From SKPS01 sp964469215 (lineage in GTDB: Bacteria; Bacteroidota; Bacteroidia; Bacteroidales; SKPS01), in contig CAYXYB010000008.1 of assembly GCA_964469215.1 (NCBI GenBank), forward strand, positions 1 to 64,000: a stretch of 64,000 nucleotides of DNA. Reading direction: 5' to 3'. How positions within the stretch are numbered: position 1 is the first letter of the stretch; each line of letters opens with the position of its first letter. Below, one piece after another: positions 39,401 to 47,865 of the stretch. Under the pieces are notes generated by a model. It had not been told where the DNA came from and made no database searches. It saw only the letters and a program-made list of their open reading frames with translations. Both the position numbers and the translations under genes were made by a program.

Positions 39401-41577
39401 AGCTCTTTCCGGGATCAAAACTCACCCTGCATCACGATAGCAGACTGATCATTGCTGAAGGGGCTACCTTTATTGTCCATCCGGGGGCGGAAATAGTGCT
39501 GGTTAACACAGGTTCCGTGCTCGAGATGAAGGGGAGGCTGGTGCTGACAGACAATACTCACCTCTCCGTGTCGGGTCTGGGTTACCTCTGCTTCAACACC
39601 CCCATGACAGCAGCAACTCATCAGCTCTATTTCGTTGCCGGAACAGGCTCATCCATTGACATAAAAGGGGGTGGCAAGTGCGACAGGAAATTGGATATCG
39701 CCTCAGATACCTGGTTCCCCGGTTACCTGCCGGTCACTATCACCGATGCAATGGTAACCATCGCCGAAGGGCGATCGCTGGCATTTACAGGGCCTGTCCA
39801 ACTCAATAACCTTTGGGTAAGGCCAGTAGATACCACATCATTCTATGAAGCTTTGGTTCTGTACGGTCAGCCGGATGTATCGGTTACCGACTGTATCTTC
39901 TCACACGGATATTACGGTGTACGGGCAAACCTGGCAATTGGTGGCACCCCGCTTGCAATTGAAGATTGCGTGTTCAGAGGCAATTTCCACGGCTTATACA
40001 CAATAGATGAAAGGGTTAGGCTAATCAGATGCACCCTGAACAATAATATTCTTACAGGGTGGCTGGCAGAAAACATGGCAGGTCAATCTGTCACTGAAAA
40101 CTCGGGTTTCAGCATGAACGGACAAGCGGGGATCCGTTTTTCAGGACAGGTAAACGCTTCGCTTATTTTAAGCAATTCCGTCATAGAACAGAATCTCAAT
40201 GGCGTCCATATATCCGATGGACTACTTCAGGCTGCATGCTCACGAATTGCATACAACAGCTATGCAGGGATAATGGCAGGTAAAAACGCAAGGTTGAAAT
40301 TTGGCTTGTCAACGCGCAACCACATCGTAGACAATTATATCGGAATCGCATTGAACAAGGCACTTGAACTTGATATAATGAACGGGTATCAAAAATTCTC
40401 GGGGAATGACTTCTATATAATAGGCGAGCTTCTGCCCAATCTGTACCTTAACATTCAGCAGAACACCCTAATACCTGTTAACCTATCGGGGAACCACATG
40501 CCTGTTATCAATAACGCAATACCTGTGAATATCTATATAGAGCATCCGGTTATGCTCACAACCATGACTCTCCCAATTATTTTCACCAACAATATAAACC
40601 ATTTCTTTACCAACTGCATTCAGACTCCCAATATCAATGAGCATCTCCTTGCCCCTATTACAGGCATAGCAGGAGCTTCTGTTGTTCCTGGCGGCAGGTA
40701 TACCAATTATTTCTTTGCTGATGCCCTTTATCAGGCGGCAATGAACCTGAGTTGCGATGGTTATCCCGGTAACGACACACTTGCGATATCAGCTCTGGCT
40801 GATCTTCTTAATAATCTGCCGGTTCTGATGAATGATGCCGAGAGGGAAGGGGTGGATTACGGGTTGCAGCTTATGACAACAGCTCTCGGTAATGCAATCG
40901 CCGGAGGACAGATTGATCCAAACAGAGGTATCGAAGGGGTGAACCCGGATGAATATGTAGCGATGATCATGGAGAGGATACAGGAGAGTTTCGACAATGT
41001 TGACCCTCAAAATATTTTTGCAGAAGAGCAGGAGGCGCGATATGCACTTATGATGGCTCAGATGTTCAGAGTGGCAGAGCACTATGACTATGCTCTGGAG
41101 TTACTTGAGGATGGGTCGTTGTTTGAAGGAACCACATACGGTGATGATGCCGCATACTGGGGTTGTGTATGCAGGGCAGAAGAGCTGATGGTGCGTGACA
41201 GTATTGACAGGATAGCATACAGGAACAAACTCGATTCGTGCAGCCTCTATCTCAGCATTGCCAGAATACTCCCATTCATGCCGTTTTTTGGAGAAACAAA
41301 CCTGGATAACCTTCAGCAATCTGCACCTCTTGTAGAAAATATATTTCCGAATCCTGCCACCAGGCGGATTGTGGTTGAACTCAGCCGGAACGCCACCATA
41401 ACCCATACAGAGCTTTACGACATGTCGGGCAGAGTGCTCTTCGAAAGTAAGCCCCTGGAAAGTGTAAAGGAATTTGTCATTGACCTTCCCGATCTCCATC
41501 TTGGTGCATATACGCTGAAAGTGTATGCCGACGGGGAATCCTCCATGCACAAACTGCTGATATCCGCGAAAAAGTAA
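36409..41577 (+). CDS. 1722-residue T9SS protein: lipase-like alpha/beta-hydrolase plus beta-helix
   Basis: A GGAGGTG ribosome site just before 36409 supports this start. That leaves about 52 charged residues before a hydrophobic segment (MHFLLMMVVVATCSGVFG), an unusually long signal region; a later start at that methionine is possible. Residues about 397-560 look like a PGAP1/lipase-type alpha/beta-hydrolase: PVLFVEGFE, the nucleophile elbow AASMGG, and ISFDAPHLGANIPIG. Residues about 1150-1330 are a right-handed beta-helix (many VxxCxFxxN-type rungs). A helical stretch and a T9SS type A tail (IFPNPATRR ... LGAYTLKVYADG) close the protein. A secreted esterase acting on lipid or polymer is a reasonable inference; substrate unknown. 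Confidence 0.82.
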   Translation: MMKREKRHCRVARSHPLTDLEAIEDDLLGFEVYDDQRLLMRKMQKLQRLKSYMHFLLMMVVVATCSGVFGLRSGISQTTANSFAHPFSNLDPALTPSGILHNRSPWYHRCFVYDTLSNTMVLNPDWKASPYLFEGGQISMKPETFVQLYQDMLAAQINDSVLINPTQYRAAWEHNMENSDLFLSLMAIEFERLPEDALLGGRVWFDTLTGQFGAYPDTLWLPDTLITDDTTIVADTTYFVDINNSDSLLSISLSKHLLFGSRISKDFIFVKDTSITIRFCVPSSLFVSNIDTLVGISIDFDDSGGFRNVPWDTTLLITYNFLQSPKIQTKQIKVKLPFINYDLLLMHTLKFVVNTINADTVIITDSLPYLCQPLTGSTAAEGKISILFSSPAENKLIKPVLFVEGFETATQPYGDINFQNVVNKVMPEIGFGELEELPLFFNTLLQNGYDLVYLDFKNARDSLDCNMLAVYKTIQWINDQLFINGSQEKLVVAAASMGGILARYALRKMELDGCCHNTRLYISFDAPHLGANIPIGLQHLVKQAAMVTQSWNGSSGIIKWLEDLEMIEVDLRNPKMTGLFENVLNSPAARAMLIQHVDPDAMIFHKSFYAMLDSIGYPKYCRNIALINGSENGVLHKLEDSGNRLIGTGKQLRVPYEWQLKGPGLNAPDLYNYYPTIITNHHFAYSMVMAESMQYFYVSNDWGASVDNINSSITKIMWHTSLNHIYGGLALAVGPGEPLTYFYLDGLMAKNKKTGNNALAKLLVPGTLQQISSTGIPHLTTAPGGLNDALKKLGDAANEYINVYSKKFSFVPSVSALGVKNVPLDENLKTSYVSGQLNGVPFDAYWAPARNGESDTINNQMHVQITEFNREWLLQHISHDWELGTNNQRYFGVLSSSYNYGKPTANNDINYFNQPHERILYSLDIVQGGVLHVNRQAEIGFQGSMLFPKPHGSFHLDTDGNPCDPSHVRVMQGGEMVLGDPLNYNTATVDFNPNSILELFPGSKLTLHHDSRLIIAEGATFIVHPGAEIVLVNTGSVLEMKGRLVLTDNTHLSVSGLGYLCFNTPMTAATHQLYFVAGTGSSIDIKGGGKCDRKLDIASDTWFPGYLPVTITDAMVTIAEGRSLAFTGPVQLNNLWVRPVDTTSFYEALVLYGQPDVSVTDCIFSHGYYGVRANLAIGGTPLAIEDCVFRGNFHGLYTIDERVRLIRCTLNNNILTGWLAENMAGQSVTENSGFSMNGQAGIRFSGQVNASLILSNSVIEQNLNGVHISDGLLQAACSRIAYNSYAGIMAGKNARLKFGLSTRNHIVDNYIGIALNKALELDIMNGYQKFSGNDFYIIGELLPNLYLNIQQNTLIPVNLSGNHMPVINNAIPVNIYIEHPVMLTTMTLPIIFTNNINHFFTNCIQTPNINEHLLAPITGIAGASVVPGGRYTNYFFADALYQAAMNLSCDGYPGNDTLAISALADLLNNLPVLMNDAEREGVDYGLQLMTTALGNAIAGGQIDPNRGIEGVNPDEYVAMIMERIQESFDNVDPQNIFAEEQEARYALMMAQMFRVAEHYDYALELLEDGSLFEGTTYGDDAAYWGCVCRAEELMVRDSIDRIAYRNKLDSCSLYLSIARILPFMPFFGETNLDNLQQSAPLVENIFPNPATRRIVVELSRNATITHTELYDMSGRVLFESKPLESVKEFVIDLPDLHLGAYTLKVYADGESSMHKLLISAKK

Positions 41578-41587
41578 AAAAAAAACC

Positions 41588-41630
41588 GGGGCGGGTATTG
41601 CATTGCCCGCCCCCTTATATTATTTTTAAC
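41588..41630. terminator. GC-rich terminator between T9SS protein and lipoprotein genes
   Basis: GGGGCGGG pairs with CCCGCCCC across a ten-base loop. The run of A just before it becomes the T tract for the minus strand, while the plus-strand T tract (TATTATTTTT) is broken. It may work in both directions. Confidence 0.65.
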
Positions 41631-41644
41631 AAAAGTTTCTTTCA

Positions 41645-42316
41645 ATGAAAACAATATTCACAATTTTGCTTGCATTGATGGTAGTTGCCCTCTCGTGTCG
41701 CAAGGATGAGGATTATCCTGACACAATGATGTGTGAGATTATCGGTCAGGTTCAGGTAAGGGATCTGAACATCCCGGCATACATCGACCCGCAAAACCGG
41801 CCAACGGTTGTACTGTTGGAGAGGTACTACCATAAACCATGGTCAACTTCCATGATTACTATGCTAAAAACCGTTGTTGATTCCAATGGCTGGTATATGT
41901 TCACTGCAGAGCTGACAAAGGGGGGGGAATACTGCCTCGATATTGGAAGTCACGACACATCAAGATACTTGAATATGGTAAATCCATGGCTTGAATACAA
42001 GCCAAAACAGACGGTACATTACCCGTTGGTTGCCATTTCATGGGCTATTCCAAGGTTTATTAATGATAAGAACCTTCCTGATGACACCTTCAAATATATT
42101 ACTGGAATTGGTAATGCACCTTTCATATATCCTATATTAATAGGGCCTGCTGATACAATAATGCCTTGGATTTACAGGACTTGGGGTGGCACAAAGGTGG
42201 CACAACTGGACCACTATGCATCAGGCTTTCTCACCCGCAACGGCATAGAGCGTGACACAAAGATCTACTATTCTGTCCCGCCGGGTGACACCTCGATAAT
42301 AGAGATCAGGTATTGA
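41645..42316 (+). CDS. Putative lipoprotein of unknown function
   Basis: 223 residues. The N-terminal hydrophobic segment ends in ALSC followed by RKDEDYPD, a plausible lipobox with a charged residue at +2. The rest is predicted beta-rich, with two tryptophan-proline loops (NPWLEY, MPWIYRTWGG). I recognise no domain. It is separated from the upstream T9SS gene by a terminator and from the next gene by about 60 bases. Confidence 0.65.
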   Translation: MKTIFTILLALMVVALSCRKDEDYPDTMMCEIIGQVQVRDLNIPAYIDPQNRPTVVLLERYYHKPWSTSMITMLKTVVDSNGWYMFTAELTKGGEYCLDIGSHDTSRYLNMVNPWLEYKPKQTVHYPLVAISWAIPRFINDKNLPDDTFKYITGIGNAPFIYPILIGPADTIMPWIYRTWGGTKVAQLDHYASGFLTRNGIERDTKIYYSVPPGDTSIIEIRY

Positions 42317-42349
42317 TTTCGCTTTCCTTTTTTTAATTCATTTTTTCTT

Positions 42350-42375
42350 TACATTTGATGCCATAAAAGGGCATC
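42350..42375 (+). promoter_or_regulatory. -7 element and adjoining inverted repeat before the CCG protein
   Basis: TACATTTG (42350-42357) matches TAnnTTTG. GATGCC (42357-42362) and GGCATC (42370-42375) form an inverted repeat that overlaps the last base of the element and ends exactly at the ATG. Since transcription should start inside it, it may act as a DNA operator rather than an RNA hairpin. No good -33 element. Confidence 0.35.
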
Positions 42376-43095
42376 ATGCAGATCGAGTTATTTATTCCCT
42401 GTTTTATTGATCAGTTGTATCCTCAGACAGCTAACAACCTGATGCGGTTGTTGGAACGTCTGGGGCACACGGTGATCTACAACCATGAGCAGACTTGTTG
42501 CGGCCAGATGGCATTCAACAGCGGATACTGGAACGAGGCTAGGGTGCTGGGTGAGAAGCTGGTGAAGGAGCTGTCGGTAAACAGGCCGGTGGTGGGGCCG
42601 TCTGCTTCGTGTATTGGCATGGTGAAAAACTACTACCCCGATTTTTTTTACAACTCCTCTCTTCACCTTCAGTACAAACAGCTTCAGAATCATATATACG
42701 AGATAAGCGATTTCCTGGTCAATGTTCTTAAAATAAATGATGTAGGTGCTGTTTTCCCTCACCGTGTCACTTACCATGATGCCTGCGCCGCCTTGCGTGA
42801 GTACGGCATAAAGGAGGAGCCCCGTATCCTCCTGTCAAACGTTGCCGGCCTTGAGATTATCGAGATGGAGGAGAGTGAGACCTGCTGCGGGTTTGGCGGT
42901 ACCTTTGCCGTGAAAAACGAGCCGATATCTGTTGCAATGGGTCAGCAGAAGCTGGAGTTTGCCATGGCCACAGGTGCCGAGTACATAGTATCCACAGAGG
43001 CATCATGCCTTTTGCATCTGCAGGGTATCATCAACAGACAGAAGCTGCCGCTGAAAACAATTCACATTGTGGATGTGCTTACCAGTGGCTGGTAA
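42376..43095 (+). CDS. (Fe-S)-binding CCG-domain protein (LutA/YkgE-like)
   Basis: 239 residues with the two CCG repeats of the LutA/GlpC/HdrB family: HEQTCCGQMAFNSG near residues 37-50 and ESETCCGFGGTFAVK near 170-184. The extra cysteines in SASCIG and HDACAALREYG should complete the iron-sulfur sites. In lactate oxidation LutA acts with LutB and LutC. No lutB or lutC is adjacent; the only LUD protein in the window is about 18 kb away beside ftsH. The role may be a general redox one. Confidence 0.88.
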   Translation: MQIELFIPCFIDQLYPQTANNLMRLLERLGHTVIYNHEQTCCGQMAFNSGYWNEARVLGEKLVKELSVNRPVVGPSASCIGMVKNYYPDFFYNSSLHLQYKQLQNHIYEISDFLVNVLKINDVGAVFPHRVTYHDACAALREYGIKEEPRILLSNVAGLEIIEMEESETCCGFGGTFAVKNEPISVAMGQQKLEFAMATGAEYIVSTEASCLLHLQGIINRQKLPLKTIHIVDVLTSGW

Positions 43096-43210
43096 AAGTG
43101 CACCTTTACATTCATTTACATTCTTTTTACAACCTTTCCCGTTTTGGCCGTCTGCTGGCATGCCTTTGGTTTGTGTGTGGGCAACAAACCCTAATATGGA
43201 GGATAGAATC

Positions 43211-43996
43211 ATGAAAGCAAAAGTTTACCTATTGGCAATCGGGCTGATGATGATTGCAGGAAAGAGTTCGGCCACAAGTGGGTTTATGCTCACAAACCTC
43301 GAAGGTTCTCACATCTATGTGGTGTTCAGTGGCGATGTTTTCTATCCCGAAAGCTCCAGGTTTGAGCTCTTCGATGTTGCCCCAGGCCGTCATTCACTGG
43401 AGGTGTACCGCTATAGCAGGGACTCAAGGGGATTCTATACCAGGAACGCTATGCTGGTATACCGCGGTGCGGTTACCCTTGGCAAGAGAGAGCGGGTTAC
43501 CGGCCAACTGACTGCTGACGGACGCCTGGTCATCACCGGCAGAGTGCCCGTGAAGCCTTCAACCCCCGGCAAAGGTAAAAGTGGTTACAACAGTCATGGC
43601 AACAGCGGTTACAATAGTCATGGCAAAAGCGGATACAGCAGTCGTGGCAACAGTGGTTACAACAGCCATGGCACAAGTGGCTATAGCCCGGATTACAGCA
43701 GCAGTGCAATGTTTTCCGTACCGGAGTTCAACAGGCTGCTCATCACCCTGAGTGAGGCCTCCTTCGAACAGACCAGACTTCTGATTGCAAGAGAAGCCGT
43801 TGCATCAAGAGTTCTTACTGCTGAGCAGGTATATATGATAATGCTAAGGTTCAGCTTTGAATCAACAAAACTGGAATTCGCCAAATTTGCCTACAGCAGA
43901 ACAATGGATAAATCATCCTACTTCATAGTACACCGCGCGTTCAGTTTCGACAGCAGCAAGAGAGAGCTAACCCGATATATATCCATGTATAGCTGA
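43211..43996 (+). CDS. DUF4476 domain protein
   Basis: 261 residues from ATG 43211, preceded by GGAGGA, with a signal peptide (ending near GKSSA). A beta-rich N-terminal region reads as a PEGA-like or lipid-facing domain. Residues about 122-163 are a low-complexity SGYNSHG(N/K) repeat. The C-terminal 90 residues form the DUF4476 domain, with repeated FSFES(T/S)KxE motifs. This family is common in Bacteroidota envelopes and has no established function. The longer frame running into the previous gene is not used. Confidence 0.83.
   Translation: MKAKVYLLAIGLMMIAGKSSATSGFMLTNLEGSHIYVVFSGDVFYPESSRFELFDVAPGRHSLEVYRYSRDSRGFYTRNAMLVYRGAVTLGKRERVTGQLTADGRLVITGRVPVKPSTPGKGKSGYNSHGNSGYNSHGKSGYSSRGNSGYNSHGTSGYSPDYSSSAMFSVPEFNRLLITLSEASFEQTRLLIAREAVASRVLTAEQVYMIMLRFSFESTKLEFAKFAYSRTMDKSSYFIVHRAFSFDSSKRELTRYISMYS
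43578..43696 (+). repeat. 24-bp tandem coding repeat
   Basis: About four and a half copies of a 24-base unit encode SGYNSHG(N/K) octapeptides within the DUF4476 protein; the units differ by a few bases each. Confidence 0.85.
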
Positions 43997-44024
43997 AGGT
44001 TTGGTTGAACAACGGGCATGGACA

Positions 44025-44058
44025 AAGGGCACCCTAAAAGGTGCCCTTCTTCGTTTTT
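44025..44058. terminator. Rho-independent terminator between DUF4476 and peroxiredoxin genes
   Basis: AAGGGCACC (44025-44033) pairs with GGTGCCCTT (44040-44048), followed by CTTCGTTTTT. It sits between convergent genes. Confidence 0.85.
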
Positions 44059-44079
44059 ATTATATGCAGTTATTAATGG

Positions 44080-44796
44080 CTATTTCTTCAGAACCCTCTT
44101 CAAAACCTCAGCCTTGTCGAGTTTCTTTGTGCAGAAGAACCAGTCGTAACAATGCATTTCATCTTTCAACTCCATCCTCTCTTTGGCAACACCACAACTG
44201 CCGGCGGTAGGTACAATCACGTCATCACCGGGCTGCCAGTCGGCCGGAGTTGCAATCGAAAAGGCATCGGCAGCCTGCAGAGCAATAACAGCCCTGTAGA
44301 GCTCTGCGAAATTACGCCCCATGCTCAGCGGGTAATATATTATGGTACGTATTATACCTTTGGGGTCAATGATGAATACCGCCCTTACAGCCTTGGTGTT
44401 GCTTTCTCCAGGCTGGATCATACCATACTTCTTCGATACCTCCATGGTGATATCCTCTATCAGGGGGAATTTAACCTCAATATTTTTCATCCCCTTGTAT
44501 TCTATCTTCTCCTTGATGGTACGCAGCCATGCAATGTGGCTGTAAAGGCCATCAACAGATAATCCTACCAATTTGGTGTTTGCTTCTGCAAAACGATCCT
44601 CCATTGCTGCAAAGGTCATGAACTCAGAAGTGCAGACAGGGGTGAAATCTGCCGGATGGCTGAACAGAATAACCCAACTTCCGGTGTAATCAGAAGGGAA
44701 ATTGATGTCGCCTTGTGTGGTTACCGCTTTAAATTCAGGTGCTTTTTCGCCGATACGTGGCATAGGAGAATAACCATTCTCTTGTGTTGGTTCCAT
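44080..44796 (-). CDS. Peroxiredoxin (Prx6 / 1-Cys type)
   Basis: 238 residues. The peroxidatic site is PADFTPVCTSE (cysteine near residue 54). The long C-terminal region, with PLSMGRNFAE, ATPADWQPGDDVIVP and a final cysteine-containing segment (GSCGVAKERM ... EMHCYDWFFC), marks the Prx6-like subfamily. Extra C-terminal cysteines, as in archaeal ring-forming homologues, could resolve the sulfenic acid. It reduces hydrogen peroxide and alkyl hydroperoxides in the cytoplasm. Confidence 0.92.
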   Translation of the reverse strand: MEPTQENGYSPMPRIGEKAPEFKAVTTQGDINFPSDYTGSWVILFSHPADFTPVCTSEFMTFAAMEDRFAEANTKLVGLSVDGLYSHIAWLRTIKEKIEYKGMKNIEVKFPLIEDITMEVSKKYGMIQPGESNTKAVRAVFIIDPKGIIRTIIYYPLSMGRNFAELYRAVIALQAADAFSIATPADWQPGDDVIVPTAGSCGVAKERMELKDEMHCYDWFFCTKKLDKAEVLKRVLKK

Positions 44797-44931
44797 AATT
44801 AATTGTTGTTTAAGTTGTTAATAAATATTCTTTATTTGAACTTTTGTTCTTTAAATCAGTTAACAAATCAATAACAAAAGTGTTCATCAGATCCGAGAAA
44901 AATTCAACTCAATCAGGTTGTGGCTTTATTA

Positions 44932-44939
44932 TATTTTTG
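44932..44939 (+). promoter_or_regulatory. Candidate -7 element upstream of tex
   Basis: TATTTTTG matches TAnnTTTG and lies 23 bases before the tex ATG at 44963; no well-spaced -33 TTG. Confidence 0.35.
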
Positions 44940-44962
44940 TTATCGGAAAAGAGAACTTCACA

Positions 44963-47106
44963 ATGAGAGAAGAATACAGCGGAATAATATCTATCAGGTT
45001 AGGATTGAAGGAGCAGCATGTTGCAAGTGTTCTTAAGCTTTTTGCCGATGGGGGCACGGTTCCGTTTATTGCCCGTTATCGTAAGGAGATGACTGGGTCA
45101 ATGGATGAGGAGCAGATCATCGCTGTTAGGGATCTGGCAGAACGGCTTGATGAGCTTGACAAGCGCAAGGTGGTGGTGATTCGTTCAATCGAGGAACAGG
45201 GTAAGATGACAGATGGATTACTCGATGCCATAGATGCCAGCAGCAGCATGAGCGAGCTTGAGGATCTCTATCTTCCTTACAGGCCAAAGAGACGGACGAG
45301 AGCGGACATAGCCAGGAGCCGCGGATTGCTGACGCTTGCAAAGTTGCTGATGGAGCAGGGTCTTGTCGATCTTGGTAAGGAGAGCAGTATTTATATCAAT
45401 CCGGAAAAAGATGTGCACACTGTTGAGGAATCTTTGTCAGGGGCAAGGGATATTATTGCCGAGTGGGTTAACGAAAACAAGGTTTGCAGAACTAGGGTGC
45501 GGCGTTTGTTTGAAGAGAGTGCCACTATACGATCCAGGGTTGCGAAGGGCAAGGAGGTTGATGGGGACAAGTACAAGGACTATTTCAACTGGGACGAACC
45601 ACTCAGTGGTGTTCCCTCACATCGTTATCTTGCCATCATGCGCGGGGAGGAGGAGGGGTTCCTGAAAGTGGAGATCAGGCCTTCCTCTGAGAGTGCTATA
45701 AGGATTCTGGAAGGTGTATTTATGAAGAGTGATTATGACACCGGCCATCAGGTTGCCATTGCTGTTGAGGATGCCTGGAAGAGGCTTATGGCACCTTCAC
45801 TGGAAACCGAAGCGCGGGCTGTGGCCAAAACCAGGGCTGACCTTAAGGCAATTGCAGTCTTTGCTGACAACTTGAGGCAGCTTCTCATGGCCTCACCGTT
45901 AGGCGAAAAGAGTGTTCTTGCCATCGACCCCGGCTTTCGTACAGGCTGCAAAATTGTTTGTCTGGATAAAACCGGCAGGCTTCTTCACAACACAACCATT
46001 TATCCCCATCCCCCGCAAAAGGAGGCTATGCCTGCCATGAAGAGGATACAGACTTTGGTTACCCAGTACAAAATTGAAGCAATTGCTGTCGGAAACGGCA
46101 CCGCAGGAAGGGAGACCGAAGCAATGGTGCAGAAGATCCGTTTCGACAGGGAGGTGATAATGGTAATGGTAAATGAAAGTGGTGCTTCAGTATACTCTGC
46201 ATCAAAGGTTGCCCGTGAGGAGTTTCCTGATTATGATATCACTGTCAGAGGTGCCGTGTCGATAGGAAGGCGTCTTCAGGATCCATTGGCAGAGCTGGTG
46301 AAAATAGACCCCAAATCGATTGGTGTGGCCAGTATCAGCATGATGTTGACCAGAAAGCCCTTGGCCGGTCGCTCGATGATACTGTTGTGAGCTGTGTAAA
46401 CCAGGTTGGTGTTGATGTTAACACTGCCAGCAGAGAGTTGCTTGCTTATGTTTCAGGCGTGGGTGCTTTGCTGGCCACAAACATTATTAAGCACCGCAAA
46501 GAGAAAGGGCCGTTCAGGTCGCGTAATGAACTCAGGGAAGTGCCGCGACTGGGCCCCATGGCTTTTGAACAGGCCGCAGGATTCCTCAGGATTCGCAATG
46601 GCACAAACCCCATCGACAACACCGCAGTGCATCCCGAATCATATAAGGTGGTTGAAAAAATGGCCGCCCATCTTAATCTTTCAATTGAAGAACTCATCAG
46701 GAACACCGAAGCCCGTAAAACACTCAATCCTGCACTGTTTACTGATGCCCGCGTCGGGTTCCCTACAATAAACGATATCCTCAGGGAGCTTGATAAACCC
46801 GGAAGGGATCCCAGAACAGCCTTTGAGGTTTTTGAATTCGACAAGAATGTTCAGAAGATAACCGATCTGCAGCCGGGAATGGAATTAAATGGTGTGGTTA
46901 CGAACATCACTGCTTTCGGCGCTTTTGTGGATATTGGCGTGCATCAGGACGGACTGGTGCATATCAGCCAGATTGCAGATGAATTTGTGAGCGACATCAA
47001 TGCCTATATTTCTCTGAACCAAAAGGTAAGAGTAAAGGTGCTTCAGGTTGAACCCGACAGAAAACGGATACAGCTTACTCTGAGAGGAGTGAAGGCTTAT
47101 GTGTGA
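44963..47106 (+). pseudogene. tex: Tex-family RNA-binding transcription accessory protein, split by a one-base frameshift
   Basis: Two frames together make one Tex protein. The first (44963-46390, 475 residues) has the Tex N-terminal domain (SIRLGLKEQHVASVLKLFADG, FIARYRKEMTG) and the YqgF/RNase H-like domain (VLAIDPGFRTGCK), then loses homology in its last residues. The second frame resumes with SCVNQVGVDVNTA, the helix-hairpin-helix region and a C-terminal S1 domain (GVVTNITAFGAFVDIGVHQDGLVHIS). Adding one G at 46327-46328, where GTGGCC would become GTGGGCC, restores IGVGQYQHDVDQKAL, the conserved Tex sequence. Both halves are otherwise intact, so a sequencing error or a very recent mutation is likely. 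Type is set as pseudogene on the sequence as given. Confidence 0.9.
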
Positions 47107-47189
47107 TAAATGCCCGGATCCCTTTTGGCTATATTACTGCATGATATAATGAATGGTTATTATACAAGTGAACCTGGTTAATTTTTCCT

Positions 47190-47197
47190 TATTTTTG
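47190..47197 (+). promoter_or_regulatory. Candidate -7 element upstream of the beta-barrel gene
   Basis: TATTTTTG matches TAnnTTTG, 14 bases before the ATG at 47212. Confidence 0.35.
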
Positions 47198-47211
47198 ACC
47201 GGGCAAATATC

Positions 47212-47865
47212 ATGAAGATGTTGAGAATACTGGTTCTTGTAGTGGTAGTTTTGTTGTTTCTGACTGATGAGGCTGAAGCTCAGAGGTTCAGGGGAGGTTT
47301 TACCCTGGGACTTAATGTATCACAGGTTGATGGTGATGAGATTTACGGGTTCAGGAAATATGGCTTCCATGGAGGTGCCGTTGGCACTGTACCCCTGAAG
47401 AAAAACTTACTTTTCACTCTAGAAACACTATATTCACGTAAGGGGGCTTTCCAGCCAAAATCAACACTATATTACAGGCAATATCGCATTGAACTGGATT
47501 ATGTTGAGGTGCCCTTTATCTTACAGTATAACGACAAGGATATCTTTACAATAGGAGCAGGTTTTGCTTTTGGGCGCCTGGTTGAGGTTAAAGAGTGGGA
47601 AAAGGGAGAAAGAACTTCAACAAATCTTTATGGAGAAAATTCACATTATAGCCGCAACGATTTATTGGTGCTGATAGATCTTAAATTCAGGATTATAAAA
47701 AGGTTTAGTATGAATGTCAGGTACCAGTATTCGATAATTCCTGTAAGGACTGCAGTTTTTACCGATGATTTTCAACAGAAGAAATGGGAGAGACGGCAAT
47801 ATAATAATATTCTAACTTTCAGGGTTGCTTACATGTTCAATGAGCCACTGCCTGAGAAGGATTAG
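47212..47865 (+). CDS. PorT-like outer membrane beta-barrel protein
   Basis: 217 residues with a signal peptide (ending DEAEAQ). Alternating amphipathic strands (GFTLGLNVSQVDGDE, YVEVPFILQYN, FTIGAGFAFGRLV) match the OMP_b-brl_2/PorT-type eight-strand barrels of Bacteroidota. The E-(V/L)-P(F/L) strand is the most telling. This need not be PorT itself, which acts in type IX secretion. The 3' end overlaps the convergent amidotransferase gene by 29 bases. Confidence 0.82.
   Translation: MKMLRILVLVVVVLLFLTDEAEAQRFRGGFTLGLNVSQVDGDEIYGFRKYGFHGGAVGTVPLKKNLLFTLETLYSRKGAFQPKSTLYYRQYRIELDYVEVPFILQYNDKDIFTIGAGFAFGRLVEVKEWEKGERTSTNLYGENSHYSRNDLLVLIDLKFRIIKRFSMNVRYQYSIIPVRTAVFTDDFQQKKWERRQYNNILTFRVAYMFNEPLPEKD

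Noticed and set aside
44918..44962. Upstream extension of tex (MWLYYIFVIGKENFT)
   Set aside because: It covers the -7 promoter element, and Tex proteins start near MREEYSGIISIRLGL.
46321..46400. Programmed frameshift in tex
   Set aside because: No slippery heptamer, stimulatory stem or internal SD-like site was visible, and Tex is not known to use recoding; a plain single-base deletion explains the data better.
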